Notes under the pieces: model-generated
Database searches by the model: none
The model's input: only the letters and a program-made list of their open reading frames with translations
Told to the model about the DNA's origin: nothing
NCBI GenBank assembly: GCA_033220425.1
Contig: CM065650.1
Span: 2,976,001-3,040,000 of the forward strand
DNA length: 64,000 nucleotides
Direction of reading: 5' to 3'
Origin: Lepraria neglecta
Lineage: Eukaryota; Ascomycota; Lecanoromycetes; Lecanorales; Stereocaulaceae
Position numbers and translations under genes: made by a program
In this document: positions 43,001 through 53,446 of the stretch, piece by piece
How positions within the stretch are numbered: the first letter of the stretch is position 1
Layout: every line of letters begins with the position of its first letter

Positions 43001-44665
43001 TGGAGTAGTCTCCAAAGGAGATTTTGTGCGCTTTGTGAAAAGTCCAAAACGATGAGATGATTTACTTGGACTAGCACTTAACGGACTCGGATCTTTGATA
43101 GACTGGGCACCTCCAACATTGGTCTCAGCGAACGGGGCATCAAGAGATCTAGAAGATTCTCCTGGAGCCGCTCGCAAAGGCCGTACGACGTGAGGATTGG
43201 GGGAGGGCATCCGAGATGGCTTCACTGAAAGCGAGGACGCACTTGAAGGTGAGCGTCCTAGAACGGCACGACTCGAATGTGAAGCTGCAGATCTGCTTTC
43301 AGCGCTTGAAGTCTCCTTATCCAGAGAGGACCGGCCTTTGAAGCCTGCTGTTTGCAGAGGAGGAAGACGTGTGTGAATTACTGGTTCCGGTTCGAAGGCA
43401 TCGTCAAGTCTGGGGGTTCCTTCTCGGCTCGGTCTGGGGGGAGGTGTCCGGTATCTGTTGACTTGAGAAGTGCCACTTTGTGTATATATCTCAGCCTGTG
43501 GTCTTTGCATGGAGCCCAAGTCTCGGGACGGCTGCTCTGGCAAATCTCGCAAGACATCTCGTCTTCTACTAGCATCCTCACTACGTTCCTGCGCGAACCA
43601 TCTCGAAGACTGACGGGTAGGAGGACTAGGAGGAAGTGGAGTGGACCGGTCTGAGCGAGCCTGTGAGCCATCTCGTCGTTCTGCAGCTTTTACAGTGGAC
43701 GAAGACGAGGATGAGGTTGCAGATTCACGAACAGATGGAAGACCTGCTTGTTGCGTAAGGTGCGGGTCGTCCTGGTGTTGCGCACTGGGAAACTTCCTTC
43801 TTGTGACGGGTGGTCGGCTCCGTGTTGGACTTGTCTGCCTCCTAAATGGAGCTTTCGCCGGAGTTCCCATGCCTGGTGACGCTGATGACATGGAGGTAGG
43901 GGTGGAAGTCCGGCTGAAAGCGCCGGGTGATTCCGATCGGCGGGTGGATGAACCACTATCATGGGCGATAGTAGGCGTTGGAGGCGGTAGATTTTGTATT
44001 GACAATGCTTGGGGCAGGGCGCGAGTATTGTAGCTGGCCATGCGGGAACTTGAGGTGGCAAATTCAGAACTTGATCCGAGGCCGGGTGGCAGATTTGTTG
44101 CTGGTGTACCAGACACAGGAGGCATAGTAATTCCAAGCACAGCTCCAGCAAAGGGATCTTTATATACTTCTGGCGAACTGGCAGTCTCGAGCAGCGACCT
44201 CGAAGGCGCCTGACTCTGGGAAGACGTTGAAGACTCGGTTGGGGCATATCGGCCACGCTGGTCTAGAGGCGCCTTCCGCCTCAAGACATTTCTTCCTGCT
44301 TTTCCAGACTTAGGACTCTGTGCCGTCGACGCTTGACTCGCTGTCGATGTCCCCAGGCCAATATTCCTACTCGTCCCTATTATGTTCCTCCCAGGCTCGC
44401 TCATGGTCGAACTCAGTTGCTCTGTACTCTGTGTTTTGCCGACTGGGATGTTTGAAGGTGTTGTGGTTCTTGTAGGATCTGTCCTGCCCCGACTCTTACT
44501 GCGCGAGAAGAATGAAGTGGACTGCCCAGACTGCTTCGAGGCGTTGGACGCTGCAGAGGATGTTATCGAGGCTCTCCGTGCTGGGTCCACCGCCGTCCTT
44601 CCTCTTTCGTCTGATTTGTCTGCTGGCTTAGCAGACCGGAAGCCAAATGCCCCCCGCGAAGCCAT
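40019..44665 (-). CDS. Very large disordered protein with C-terminal methyltransferase-like domain
   Basis: One uninterrupted frame of 1548 residues, the longest in the window. About 1200 residues are disordered, rich in Ser, Pro, Arg and Thr with many SP/TP sites (for example SRGRSTSTNSAGRTPSSRKS). From about residue 1270 an ordered domain begins: LRFDALMTSRWLSFDRVLFS, GDRILVLDGLGNDDWSYYCA (glycine-rich SAM-type motif I, LVLDGLGNDDW), FPFPPGFFAAAVLRFPLA and ECMRVLRPGGHLEMSILDLD, the post-motif strand seen in type-11 methyltransferases. This is followed by VGRWWHTRCYEMVSLPYDD. Motif I is degenerate (D-G-L-G instead of G-x-G-x-G), so catalysis is unproven. It may be a pseudo-enzyme scaffold or a cell-end/septum-type regulator; that is inference. 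No intron. Confidence 0.85.
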   Translation of the reverse strand: MASRGAFGFRSAKPADKSDERGRTAVDPARRASITSSAASNASKQSGQSTSFFSRSKSRGRTDPTRTTTPSNIPVGKTQSTEQLSSTMSEPGRNIIGTSRNIGLGTSTASQASTAQSPKSGKAGRNVLRRKAPLDQRGRYAPTESSTSSQSQAPSRSLLETASSPEVYKDPFAGAVLGITMPPVSGTPATNLPPGLGSSSEFATSSSRMASYNTRALPQALSIQNLPPPTPTIAHDSGSSTRRSESPGAFSRTSTPTSMSSASPGMGTPAKAPFRRQTSPTRSRPPVTRRKFPSAQHQDDPHLTQQAGLPSVRESATSSSSSSTVKAAERRDGSQARSDRSTPLPPSPPTRQSSRWFAQERSEDASRRRDVLRDLPEQPSRDLGSMQRPQAEIYTQSGTSQVNRYRTPPPRPSREGTPRLDDAFEPEPVIHTRLPPLQTAGFKGRSSLDKETSSAESRSAASHSSRAVLGRSPSSASSLSVKPSRMPSPNPHVVRPLRAAPGESSRSLDAPFAETNVGGAQSIKDPSPLSASPSKSSHRFGLFTKRTKSPLETTPYEGAAKKGPAAGTGHEGYGKYARRGRSGSASTNASRGRSTSTNSAGRTPSSRKSSVTSRDDPEMDNFLRERLAPVVISGGGHAADNSFLSSAFQPTSSGASSAAMVPREDIYGRSPPFLHQTPLGSNTFNVEPTSTHHLRRDHRRLPHRQDNPEYAFEQQQRRNPDQLGGMPTLAARRSAHRSQLFGEDVEPVKLPAPIDTRAVAASPVMDSRDTVQSSIPTDLSEDISEGHEGNWLTSRRTEKRIRSPKKWNFFQRTQASPRRAPESAVPRSDDDQGSIRKLQATVTRLPEARSVAFYQLLDGSQQGLDQTNAAREAGRAQFDSNNSSIQNSAVSPDTPGRREHRLSALLPSPPKLSGEFPRSNSPLSQPAVLRPPETFAETTPAPVPEPKKPRLQQVGRIPRVVSKRDRLHKPPPQSFSRPFARPPTASPEEQSSEFLIAAAEQKDSETVQRPPLGIQTEIIPSDPWGSQDSAKPASAPVLPGDNFRSNDEFLAFPPRISSDVSGSSNSAILGFYDTVAVLPRPGTLPDEDEVWNEYNEFLDTVGSSPAQLSNESKDPHEKSFGKARYTPSPLKITREPSLSGSPEKERPTQYSRSEPPTIPLPSPPDRSKLFASEMPSTPGTISDFVAGYGERNRSSAISKLRESRSTTSRYSTSSIETDVDSLIARENTHGTKTAQLSTQSNLRFDALMTSRWLSFDRVLFSPAHDEVRGDRILVLDGLGNDDWSYYCAETYRDAAIFNLSPTPSRPQQQTLALHLPQNHRQIQHLNLGNRFPFPPGFFAAAVLRFPLATSEGAYLNATLECMRVLRPGGHLEMSILDLDMVNMGNKARKALRELKLRMQVSQPGVALKPLIDNIQKMVKRSGFENLNRCMVNIPVAGPVSNSRSGSMDLNSKSLEDLRKESQGKGDGGLAKSLSTVGRWWHTRCYEMVSLPYDDMERSIWNDKALLEECEKRETGFKLLLCYAQKPADPFSRSGSTPKATTNDPRSRR

Positions 44666-46001
44666 TGTTGCCGGATGGCTCGCGACACACTTAAAGGCGA
44701 TATAGCGATTGAGGACATGGGAAAGGCGTGCGTAGAGTAATAATCGAGTTCATGTATTGAAGGAGCGGTATTGTCTGCGAAAAGTCAGTAACGAGCAGAC
44801 TTGGGATGAAAAAGTTGTCTGCCGGCACGTGCCTTAACCGAACAGCATGACCGTCGGCGATAGCAGGGTTCCGTAAATCATTCAAAGTATGTGATAGATA
44901 TCCTCGAGACATTCACGTGGTTAAATAAATATTATATGACGCAGTATGGATTCGCCTTTTGCCTTTTGCCTCCTCGGTGGTTCCTGATGCCAACGCAGAG
45001 CCACTAAAAGGTACAGCCACAGGTACCGGAGTCACTAAAAATGGAACATTTTGCGGTGAAGCCGACTGGGTATGAGACAAGGCAGAACTTCGTATTCTTT
45101 TCAAAGGAAATAATTCAGAATAAAATGATCTAAAAGAATTAAATGCGCAAGACTTTTTGGAATTCCGTGTGATATGGGTGGGGATCGTCCTTAATTTGGG
45201 AGGGGTGGCACGATACTTCAAACAAAAATTGGTTACCGGCCGACGGGAGGGCAACATGTGTGACTGGGATCTTCATTGGACGCTTCACTCCCGTCGGGGG
45301 CGAGAACGTCGCGTCGAATAGGCCGATACTTGTTAGCCTTACCATCTGTTAGACCTTCCCTAGTTTGCGCTTCGACTTCCAAGTCAAACCAGAATCTGGA
45401 GAACAGGATGGCTATCAGAGTCGAAGATCAGCTGATGTCGTACTCTTGATCGTCAGGTGACAGCGAAGTACGGAGGCTGAAAAGTACAAATCGTAATTCA
45501 TGCACGGGAGTCGATGAAGCAATAAAATCCAATGGAGACCAACTCCGCGCGGTCGCCTGCCATTCAAATGCGTGGTGTACCTGAATCTACGCTTATTCGT
45601 CAGGATTCGACGCGAGTAAGCCGAAGCCAAAACCAACTTTGTAAGCACTGGGGAAACGGCGTTGAGTGCAAATGGCTTGTCTAAACGCCATATTGTCATT
45701 CGTTCTTAAGGGTACCTTTTAGCGTGGTTCCGGTGCAGCTCGCACGTGTTGGGGTCGAATAAGCGTCTTGCTTTCAGCGCTCCGCAGCCCAGGGTCACCC
45801 AATTACCCGTTCCGGCGCGTTACGCCAATGCACAAAGGTCAAAGAACAGCCCCCAGATTCAGCAGAGATATGACTTCAGGTGAACGCCTTGAAGGCCTAG
45901 TGAAGCCTTCGTACATCGTTGGGGAGGTTTACTGATGGAGAGAAATGATCATTTTCAAACTCCTCGTCGGCAAGAGAAGGGCAGATGACAGACGGAACCA
46001 C
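44666..46001. other. Gene-poor block with no firm gene
   Basis: Frames on the minus strand at 44913-45257 and 45415-45699 have no domain, splice support or natural composition. The right part is richer in G and C (near 45720-45850) but folds into no tRNA that I can draw. No transposon ends seen. Confidence 0.35.
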
Positions 46002-46399
46002 TCACAAAATGGAAGATCGTACCCAATCACTGCAGTAGAGACCGTGAGGCTTGCCTTGATTCGACATCGACAACTCGATGTCGACATTCGAGTCTGGAGA
46101 CATTTCCCGGGCTATCATCCAAGGAACATCGCTTCCGTCCGAACCAAAAGATGATCTCCTCCGACAGAAGCGGGTTGATCTACGATAAGCGGAAAAGTTT
46201 GATGGATCTGAAATGAGAGGTGATGATTGTGACCAACTTGCATACAGATCTTCGGATAGGAGGCAAAAACTGCACAATTTTGCGTACCACAGTACCACGG
46301 TTTCAGCGCAAGCCAGTAGAATATGAACACAAGGGTAAGAGGCGCGACCCTTAATCTAGAAGGCGGGATGTCTGGAAGCTGGATGGGTTGCCACGCCAT
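46002..46399 (-). CDS. Possible small membrane protein
   Basis: The minus-strand frame from the ATG at 46399 has a Pro-rich start (MAWQPIQLPDIPPSRLR) and one TM (VAPLTLVFIFYWLALKPW). A second frame, 46298-46002, continues with natural-looking composition (LCSFCLLSEDLYASWSQSS, RRSTRFCRRRSSFGSDGSD, WMIAREMSPDSNVDIELS). The two overlap near 46298 and need an intron or a frame change to join; I did not find a clean GT-AG pair. Family unknown. Low certainty, but the composition is better than in the surrounding noise. Confidence 0.3.
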
Positions 46400-47313
46400 C
46401 TGCAGGTCGAAAACATCTCAACGACATAAGTGGTCTTCATTGGTGGATGTGGGATTGAACTTGTTTGGCGTCGACCATTCCCTCGGTGCCGTTTTGATCA
46501 TGTGATTTCTGCTGTGGGTGTGGTGGGATGAATCCATAGCATCATCTCATCCACTTATTGCTCTCAAGAAGATCGTCTCCCCAGCTTCTCCGCAATCTTT
46601 CTCTTCCATCGCGGAATGGGCACGCCATGGTACACCGCGTAGGAAAGGCTTGCCGATGTCCCTAGGCGAGGCCCGCCGCGGTAACAATAAACCGAAATGC
46701 CAAATTGTTCTGGGGTAGAGCCCCGAGCATTGCAATTAGGACTCAACTCGCAGTTGCAGACCTACAACTTCGCAGGCGAAGACCTTTTACAGAAAGCTAT
46801 CGTTGTGTCCTTGTTGTGTGGTGAAGTTCCAAAATCAGTGTTTTTGCGGGCGAGGATACACAGTCAGTGCCTTGGTGAGGCAGGAGTCCACAAGTTATCT
46901 TTGAACGGGTGAAAGAGCACGAAAAATGGATAGCACCTTAATGGGCTTGAACACAATAGATGACCAGTGAAGTATTATGAACACAAAAAATATCTATTGT
47001 TCTTATTGACGAGTAAAGAGCATTCACTCACTGTCAATGAGGCTAAAAACTCAGCCCTATGAATCTGGGTGTTTTCCCAGCCTTCCAGGTTTCACGAAAA
47101 GACATTCCTCACTTCCAAACAACATCGATTCTTCGCCTCGATAACACCCTGACTATTCAGTCTCCAATTTAATCCATCGTCTTCTCCTAAGTGCCGTTAC
47201 ACTTACGACAACACCGCACGGTCACTACTACCACCAACCCTTCCCCACCTCCGACCTCCTCGTACAACAAACCACCAACCTCCCTCCACATTCCCCATCA
47301 TTCCCTCCTCACA
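46400..47313. other. Intergenic, nothing firm
   Basis: Small frames near 46518-46912 lack support. The 150 bases before 47314 are very rich in C, A and T (accacaaccctt-type leader), as in a highly expressed gene. Confidence 0.4.
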
Positions 47314-48147
47314 ATGTCAAGCGACTACAAGTCAAAGAAAGTCGCCGACCTCGCCGAGCTCCTAAAATCCCGCTCCATTCCCCACAGCGGCAAGAAAGAC
47401 GAGCTAATCCAGCGCCTGGAGAAATACGACGCCGAACAAGCCGCCAAACTAAGTACCACAACCGCAGCAGCAGCTGACGGCGCCGAGGATGAAATCGACT
47501 GGGAAGACGACGCAGCAGCGACCGAAAATCCCGCCAGCGCAGCAGCAATAGCAGCAGGCGGCCTCGTCCAACCACCAAACCCAACAGCCGTGCCAAACCA
47601 AGTCGTCGATACTGATCCCTCTAAGACTGATGACCTGACCGTTGATCCGCCTGCCCCAGAAACTACTACAGATGCTACGAATCCCGCCACTAGATCAGAA
47701 ACAAAAGAGACACCAGCAGAAGCAACGCCAAAGGTAGACTACACGACAGGCCTAGCATCAACAACCCTAGACTCCGAGCTCGAAAAGCGCAAAAAGCGCG
47801 CCGCACGCTTCGGTATCCAGGAAACCGATGCGGAGGCTCTCAAGGCATTAGAGCGGGCGAAGAAATTTGGGACTGGAGACGCCGGGGATAAAGCTGCTGT
47901 GAAAGGGCTGGATGAGGCGTTGCCGGAGCGAAGTCGCAAGCGCGGACGAGGGGGGGAGGATGAGGGGAATAACCCAAGGGATGGGAAGAGGAGCAGGAAC
48001 CGCGGGCCACGAGATGAGAGGGGTGGAGGACGAGGGAAGGGGAGGGAGAGGAGTGGGACGCCGAAGGAGAGAGCTAAGAAGGGTGCGTCGGGGTATAGTG
48101 AGGCTGATAGGGCGAAGGCGGAGGAGAGGAGGAAGAGGTTTGGGTAG
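47314..48147 (+). CDS. THO1: SAP-domain RNA-binding protein, THO1/SARNP-like
   Basis: An intronless frame of 277 residues from an ATG in good context (cacaATGT). The SAP motif fills residues 3-38 (KKVADLAELLKSRSIPHSG, KKDELIQRLEKYD), with the conserved Leu and Gly positions. A low-complexity acidic/Ala/Thr linker follows (DEIDWEDDAAA). Then come two copies of the THO1/SARNP RKKRAARFG-type element (ELEKRKKRAARFGIQETDAEA and ALERAKKFG) and a strongly basic RGG/RG tail (RGPRDERGGGRGKGRERSG) ending RAKAEERRKRFG. The family binds RNA and works with THO/TREX and the Sub2 helicase in co-transcriptional mRNP assembly and export, in the nucleus. Upstream codons extend the frame to 47191 without an ATG. 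Confidence 0.88.
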   Translation: MSSDYKSKKVADLAELLKSRSIPHSGKKDELIQRLEKYDAEQAAKLSTTTAAAADGAEDEIDWEDDAAATENPASAAAIAAGGLVQPPNPTAVPNQVVDTDPSKTDDLTVDPPAPETTTDATNPATRSETKETPAEATPKVDYTTGLASTTLDSELEKRKKRAARFGIQETDAEALKALERAKKFGTGDAGDKAAVKGLDEALPERSRKRGRGGEDEGNNPRDGKRSRNRGPRDERGGGRGKGRERSGTPKERAKKGASGYSEADRAKAEERRKRFG

Positions 48148-48837
48148 AGCTGAGGTCGGTGGGAGAGAAGAGATGGATACACGATATTGAGGACAGGAAT
48201 TTTCGACTTAAAATTCGGACAGGGATCATCGTACGTTGAGTGCTTTGTGGATGCTTCCTACAGGATGGGAAGTATGAGATGAAGAGGAACATCACTAGGC
48301 TTGAAACATACAAGCCGGAGACCCTCGAATGGGCAAATCCAGTTCTTGTATCATATCCAAAAAGCGCAGGGTCTGCATTGATAGGAAGATATGAGATTGC
48401 TTTTAGTTTAGGTCTCCATCGGTAGACACACCTAGTCTTTGAGATAGTTTCCCCAACTATCTATGCTGCTCAGAGATGTACGATTCGGTCTAGTACCATG
48501 TTTAACGTCTGCATTGGTAGACCTATCTACCTATGGAATACTTTTCAATAACTTCCTATGCCCTATAAAGGATGCTGTTGAGTGACGAATGGGGCCCTCG
48601 GAGGCCTAGAAAATGCCACACACAATGCCTGCCGCCTCGATCCTGATGACATGAGATGCAAAACTCCATCCAGTACCCAGTACCTCGTGCCAACTCCTTC
48701 ATACGCCAGCGCTGACATGATTCACGTGTCACATCCTCCACAACTCCTTTCCTTCACTACCAAATGGCCGTTATTGAGTGCCAATCACTATCCGCTTCAG
48801 GCAACCCCGTGATCATATCGGCCATGGGGTGCGTGCC
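48148..48837. other. 3' region between convergent THO1 and PHO85-type genes
   Basis: No supported gene on either strand. The block likely holds both terminators. Confidence 0.45.
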
Positions 48838-49943
48838 TCAAGCAACACCATACCCAAACCCCCCACCCTGCGGCGGTCCCATACCTATCCCCCCAAACTG
48901 CTGCTGCTGCTGAGCTTGCTGAGCCTGTGCCTGCTGCGCCCTCAACGTTCCCAAATCCCTAAACCACGAATGCTGCAGGGCCCCCTGGGCATCAATTCTC
49001 ATCTCCGGTCTCAACTGCAACATCCTACTAATCAAATCCAGCCCCACCTGATCGATCTGCGGCAAAAAGATGCGCAAATCCTGAGTATTGTAGACATGGA
49101 AATTACTCTTGTATTCGGGGAATTGGGAGATGCCGGGCCAGGAACGTTCGGAGGGGGTGCCCATTATGCGGAAGATCTTTTGGAGCTGGTCTTCGTTTGT
49201 GGTGCCGGGGAAGAGGGGGCGCCCGGTGTACATTTCTGCCATTATGCAGCCGGCGGACCAGATGTCGATGCTGGTGTTGTAGGTGCGGGAGCCGAGGAGG
49301 ACGTCGGGGGCGCGGTACCAGAGGGTTACTACTTCGTTGGAGAAGGTATTAACGGGGATGCCGAAAGCTCTGGCTAAGCCGAAATCCGCAAGCTTGAGCT
49401 GGCCTTTGTTGTTGATGAGGAGATTCTGGGGCTTCAAATCTCGATGTAGGACGCGGTTTTCATGACAAAAAGCTATTCCTTGGAGAAGTTGGTGCATGAA
49501 GCTCTTGATAGTGATATAATCCAACTGCCCGCCTGAGCCTCGAGAATCCATGTATTTCTTGAGGTCTTTGTCCATGTACTCGAAGACGAGCATGAGCTTG
49601 TTCTCCGTGTGGATGACATCGTGCAGGGAGACTATGTTGTCATGCTTGAGCTCTTTCATAAGGGAGATTTCGCGGATCGCGGTGCTCGGGGTGCCTTCTT
49701 CGCTGTCGAGGTGGATTTCTTTTAGGGCGACGAGCTCGCCTGTTTGGCGGTTGCGGCCTTTGAAGACCTGGTGGTGGGGAGTTAGTTGTGAGGGACAGAG
49801 GATTTGGGAAGGTGGGGAGTCATACTGTTGCATAGGTTCCCTCGCCCAGCTGTAGACGGTGTTAGTAGAGCTTCATGGCGTATAGAGAGGCATTTCCGTA
49901 CCTTTTCCAGCTGCTGGAACGAGCTAGGATGTCTTTTATCCAT
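48838..49943 (-). CDS. PHO85: PHO85-type cyclin-dependent kinase (PhoA-like)
   Basis: Three coding exons (start at 49943 to 49902, then 49849-49826, then 49767-48838) give 331 residues. Exon 2 is 24 nt and encodes LGEGTYAT, the Gly loop. Kinase landmarks: [20 protein letters not shown] (ATP Lys and PSTAIRE cyclin helix), [12 protein letters not shown] (catalytic loop), [12 protein letters not shown] (DFG), [12 protein letters not shown] (P+1) and the CDK insert near [18 protein letters not shown]. The C-terminus is Gln-rich ([14 protein letters not shown]). PHO85/PhoA kinases control phosphate response, glycogen and morphology with several cyclins. The frame is open further upstream to an ATG at 50168 (MDPNNLLGGN...), adding 75 disordered residues. 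I prefer 49943 because family members commonly start MDKR(H/Q)PSSFQQLEK, but the long form is possible. Confidence 0.93.
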
Positions 49944-50698
49944 GCCTTGACTCGTGTACTCCTTCACCCGTTTATTCGGCCTGTCGTATGCAAGAATATC
50001 ACTAGGAGCCACAAGCTGATCGGTAATCTGGCGCTTCAAGCTCGGCCCTTGCGCAGGCTGGTGAGGAAGAGGTTGGTGAACTGGATCTTGATGTCCGGGA
50101 GGCAGACAGGGATTCTGTTGAGATTGCTGAGGGTTTATATTGCCTCCCAATAAATTGTTTGGGTCCATTGCTGCGGGCTGAAGCCAATCAGTAGTAGCCG
50201 CTTGCCCCACGATTCCTTTCCGGGTACCGAAATTGAAGATCTATGAATAGCACAGATATAAATTGACGAACCAGCGAATAAACCAAAGGCTGGGTGTTCT
50301 TGATCTGCCTAAATGAAATGAAACTGGCTATGAGATGTCAGAGCTGCAGGTTTCAGGCTCCATCGCGAGCGCATACCGTATCTGCTGGCGCCGTGGCGGT
50401 CGCTCTTTACTCCTGCCTTGCATTTGGCCGTTTGGCTCCTTGACACTATGATGTGTCATTTTGGCTTGTCCAATCAAAGTCATGAAGGAAAGATCATGGG
50501 ATTTTGAATATTTCTCTTTTTATTTACAATTTGCTGCTATTCATGTCACTGTTAAACATTATGGAATATGTCTATACTCTCCTTCCACCTAGTCACACAT
50601 CTATCCTCCCTTGTAGCGTAAAATACACATCCAACGGATGATCAAAAAGCACGGCAAAAATACACGCTCGCATGCTTTGCTTTTGGGCATATCCTCAT
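49944..50698. other. 5' region of the PHO85-type gene and 3' flank of the FacB-type gene
   Basis: The first 225 bases are an in-frame extension of the kinase gene (see above) or its leader. The rest is AT-rich flank. No other gene. Confidence 0.45.
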
Positions 50699-53446
50699 TC
50701 ACAGTCCAAAAGTACCGTCCAACCCCTCTAATCCAACAAGGCTGTCGACATTCTGCATACTAATTCCATTGACATCTCTTCCAGTGTCGCAACTACTCAT
50801 TTCTTCGCCGCTTGTGAGCTCTTCCTCCGAAAAGCTCGGTGCAGGTGGGACCCCGTTTCCCATGTCGGAAGGCATGTTCCAGATATCCGGACACCAATCG
50901 ATGGTTCCGGCGGGAGGTGTTTGTAGATATGAAGGGAACATATCAGTGTTTGGGAAAAGGCTGTCCATTGCAGCTTGAGTCTGCTGAGCGGCAGCGGAGA
51001 AAGGGGGGCTAGCCATATCATTATCCTTGTTCTGCCTGCTGAGATTTGGAGATGATTGATTCGGGCTGGGACTCGGCTCCTCGTTGAACGAAAGATAATC
51101 AAGGTTTGGTGGTTTCAAAGGGCCATTCTGTCGAGGAGATTGTGATGTAGTCCTGCTATTTGAGTACCCATTCCGAGGCACAGGATCCGAAACAGCTGAT
51201 GAGACACTATTTGTGCTATTGCTGCGGTCGTAGGTTGAAAAATTTGCTGTTGGCAGAGTGGGAGCAGTAGATCGACGTCCATTGCTAGCTTCTCGCTTCA
51301 TGGACGGAAGGTTTCCATTTGAGAAGCGCGAAGCTAAAGCTTGTAATTTTCGTGATGATTTCGAAACATTCTTGGGTGCAGGCATGTTGCCATCTGACAT
51401 TGCTCGAGCATCCTTGGAGAAGCGGTCCACGCTGGTCATGGCGCAGGCAACCTTCTTAAAGTCCGCAGCACCAGGTGCGTTATTACACTCGAGAATCTCA
51501 ATGACAGAGCAGAGAAGCCTTTGGCTGTCCTGGATGAGCTTGCCCTTACGATCAAGGTTTAGGCCCTGGAATAGCAGGCCAAATCCTGCAAGGAGCAACA
51601 ATTCGTTCTTGTTCAGACAGAAAGAAAAGCTCATTCTGCGTTCTTCAAGCAGTTGGATGATCTGGATGATGTGCTTGCTGGACTGTGCAAGCGCGACAAC
51701 TGAGGATGAAGCTTTGCTACCGAGACTTGAACCAACGGCAGGGCGATGGATGAGCGTGCGGACGTAGTGATAGCCCAATGACTGCCAAATTTTATTAGCA
51801 GTGCTCTAGCATATGTAGCAGAGCAACTTACCAATAGAGGTGACCTACTGCCAACTATCTTTGTGCTCGGTTTATCCTGTACGAAGTGAAGACGAAGGTG
51901 GTTGGGAAGACTCCCAAGCCAAGCATCAAGGTCGTCGTTCAAAGCCGCACTCTTCTGAAGAGAAAGGTCGTGAGATGAAGCCGCAGGGTAGTTTTCGTCG
52001 AACACTTTCGACATGACACGTGATAGGCGGAAGAGAGCTAGAGCACTAGACACCCTTGTAGATTCTCCAGGCAAGGTTGATTGAAACCCTCGCTCCGAGA
52101 CATTTTCGTCGTCAACGTCCGCTGGATATTCTGCGTGGATATCGCCCTCGTTCAGCAACTTAGGCAGGCCCAGTAGAGCAGCGGAGAAGCTGTTATGGTT
52201 AGCATAAGTATATCAAACACATTCACTAGTTTCAATACTGACCAGTCCAGTGTGTACAGTGACCAGAACACTTTCTTCCTTGTCTCGCTTGTCAAAGCAC
52301 CCAATGAAAAGCGCTTCTGGCTCTGGTGAAGTCCAAGGCGATGTGAGAGACTTATTGCCATGCCTTTGTAGTGCAAAAGCTTGTTGTAATCGGCTTTAGC
52401 AATGCAGTAAATCTGGGCGAGGACGAGACATTGGAGAGTAGGTAGCGTATTCTCAGCTAGCACAGAGTCCAGTGCCGCTTGCCATTGAGTCTCAAATCCA
52501 TCAGCAGATTGCTTGTTCCACTGTTCCTATGTTAGCTATTGAAGAGGGCACGATGATGGTGTGAAAAGCGTACTTCAGCAGACAAGGCTGCGATACCGAA
52601 GATCAAGTTCAGTTGCGCAATAGAGTGTTTGTCTTTTACACCTGCAGGATCGGTCACGTAGTCCGTGTAGACCTTCAAGGCTGTAGGTCTATGTAACACC
52701 GGAAACAGCGGAGCCCATTCCTGAAAGAAGATGTTGACCATGTGATCTGACACCATGCGAGAAGGGAGTTTTGAAGCAGCACTCGACGATCTTCTTGTGG
52801 TTGGAGTCTCCTTCTTTCTTGGCGTGAAGAATACCGAGGTCTTGAATTCGATGCATGGCTTGCCGCTCTCCTGAGCTTTGGCTTTGAATGTGTCTATAGC
52901 AGTTAGCGACAGGCAGCCATACGTCGGCGAGTAACGAATTTACTCACCAACGAACGATCTGCCACTCGATGCGCCCATGAAATATGTTTCCGACTCTTCT
53001 CCATCAAGCAGACAAGGAGACTGCTGGACTCTGAAAGTATCCTCCTTTTCCTTGGCAGGAGATGTAACCTCCTTGATCTCAGGCAAGTCCACCGATGACG
53101 AAGTTGTGCTTGAAGGTCGTCTGAGCGAGGGAGAATTTGAGTGGATCCTCGAGAGGATGTCGATTTTTTCGTCCTTTTCGTCCAGCAGATCTTCCAGCTC
53201 TCTAACTTCTGTCTCTAACGCTCGCACTCGTTCTTCCAAAGATTCCGTGTATCCTCTTGGGAAGGCGCGGCGACTAAGCTTGTCGCTGGTTTTGCACTCG
53301 AACCCCACATTGGCACACTGCGAGCAGCATGGAGTAATTCCATCACATCGTATCTTCTTGCTACGGCATCTGTCGCATGCTTGCGCAATCCTACTCTGGG
53401 CACTGGTGCCAACCTTGATCACCTTCATCGGGAGGATTCCAGGCAT
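50699..53446 (-). CDS. facB: FacB/Cat8-type Zn2Cys6 activator of C2-compound and gluconeogenic metabolism
   Basis: Five exons (53446-52948, 52893-52574, 52526-52243, 52189-51832, 51781-50699) encode 847 residues, close to Aspergillus FacB. The zinc cluster is [18 protein letters not shown], then [13 protein letters not shown], with the FacB/Cat8 linker [18 protein letters not shown] and the leucine-zipper-like [20 protein letters not shown]. The fungal TF domain follows ([40 protein letters not shown]), and a Ser/Asn/Pro-rich activation region ends the protein. FacB/Cat8 proteins activate acetyl-CoA synthase, glyoxylate-cycle and gluconeogenic genes on acetate or ethanol, and are themselves glucose-repressed. 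The promoter carries CreA-like sites. All splice phases are consistent. Confidence 0.93.

Noticed and set aside
43641-44256. Long frames on both strands inside 40-44.7 kb
   Set aside because: Shadows of the 1548-residue gene caused by its biased codon use.
44666-47313. The gene-poor block as a transposon graveyard
   Set aside because: I found no terminal repeats, target duplications or transposase/reverse-transcriptase motifs, only AT/GC patchiness.
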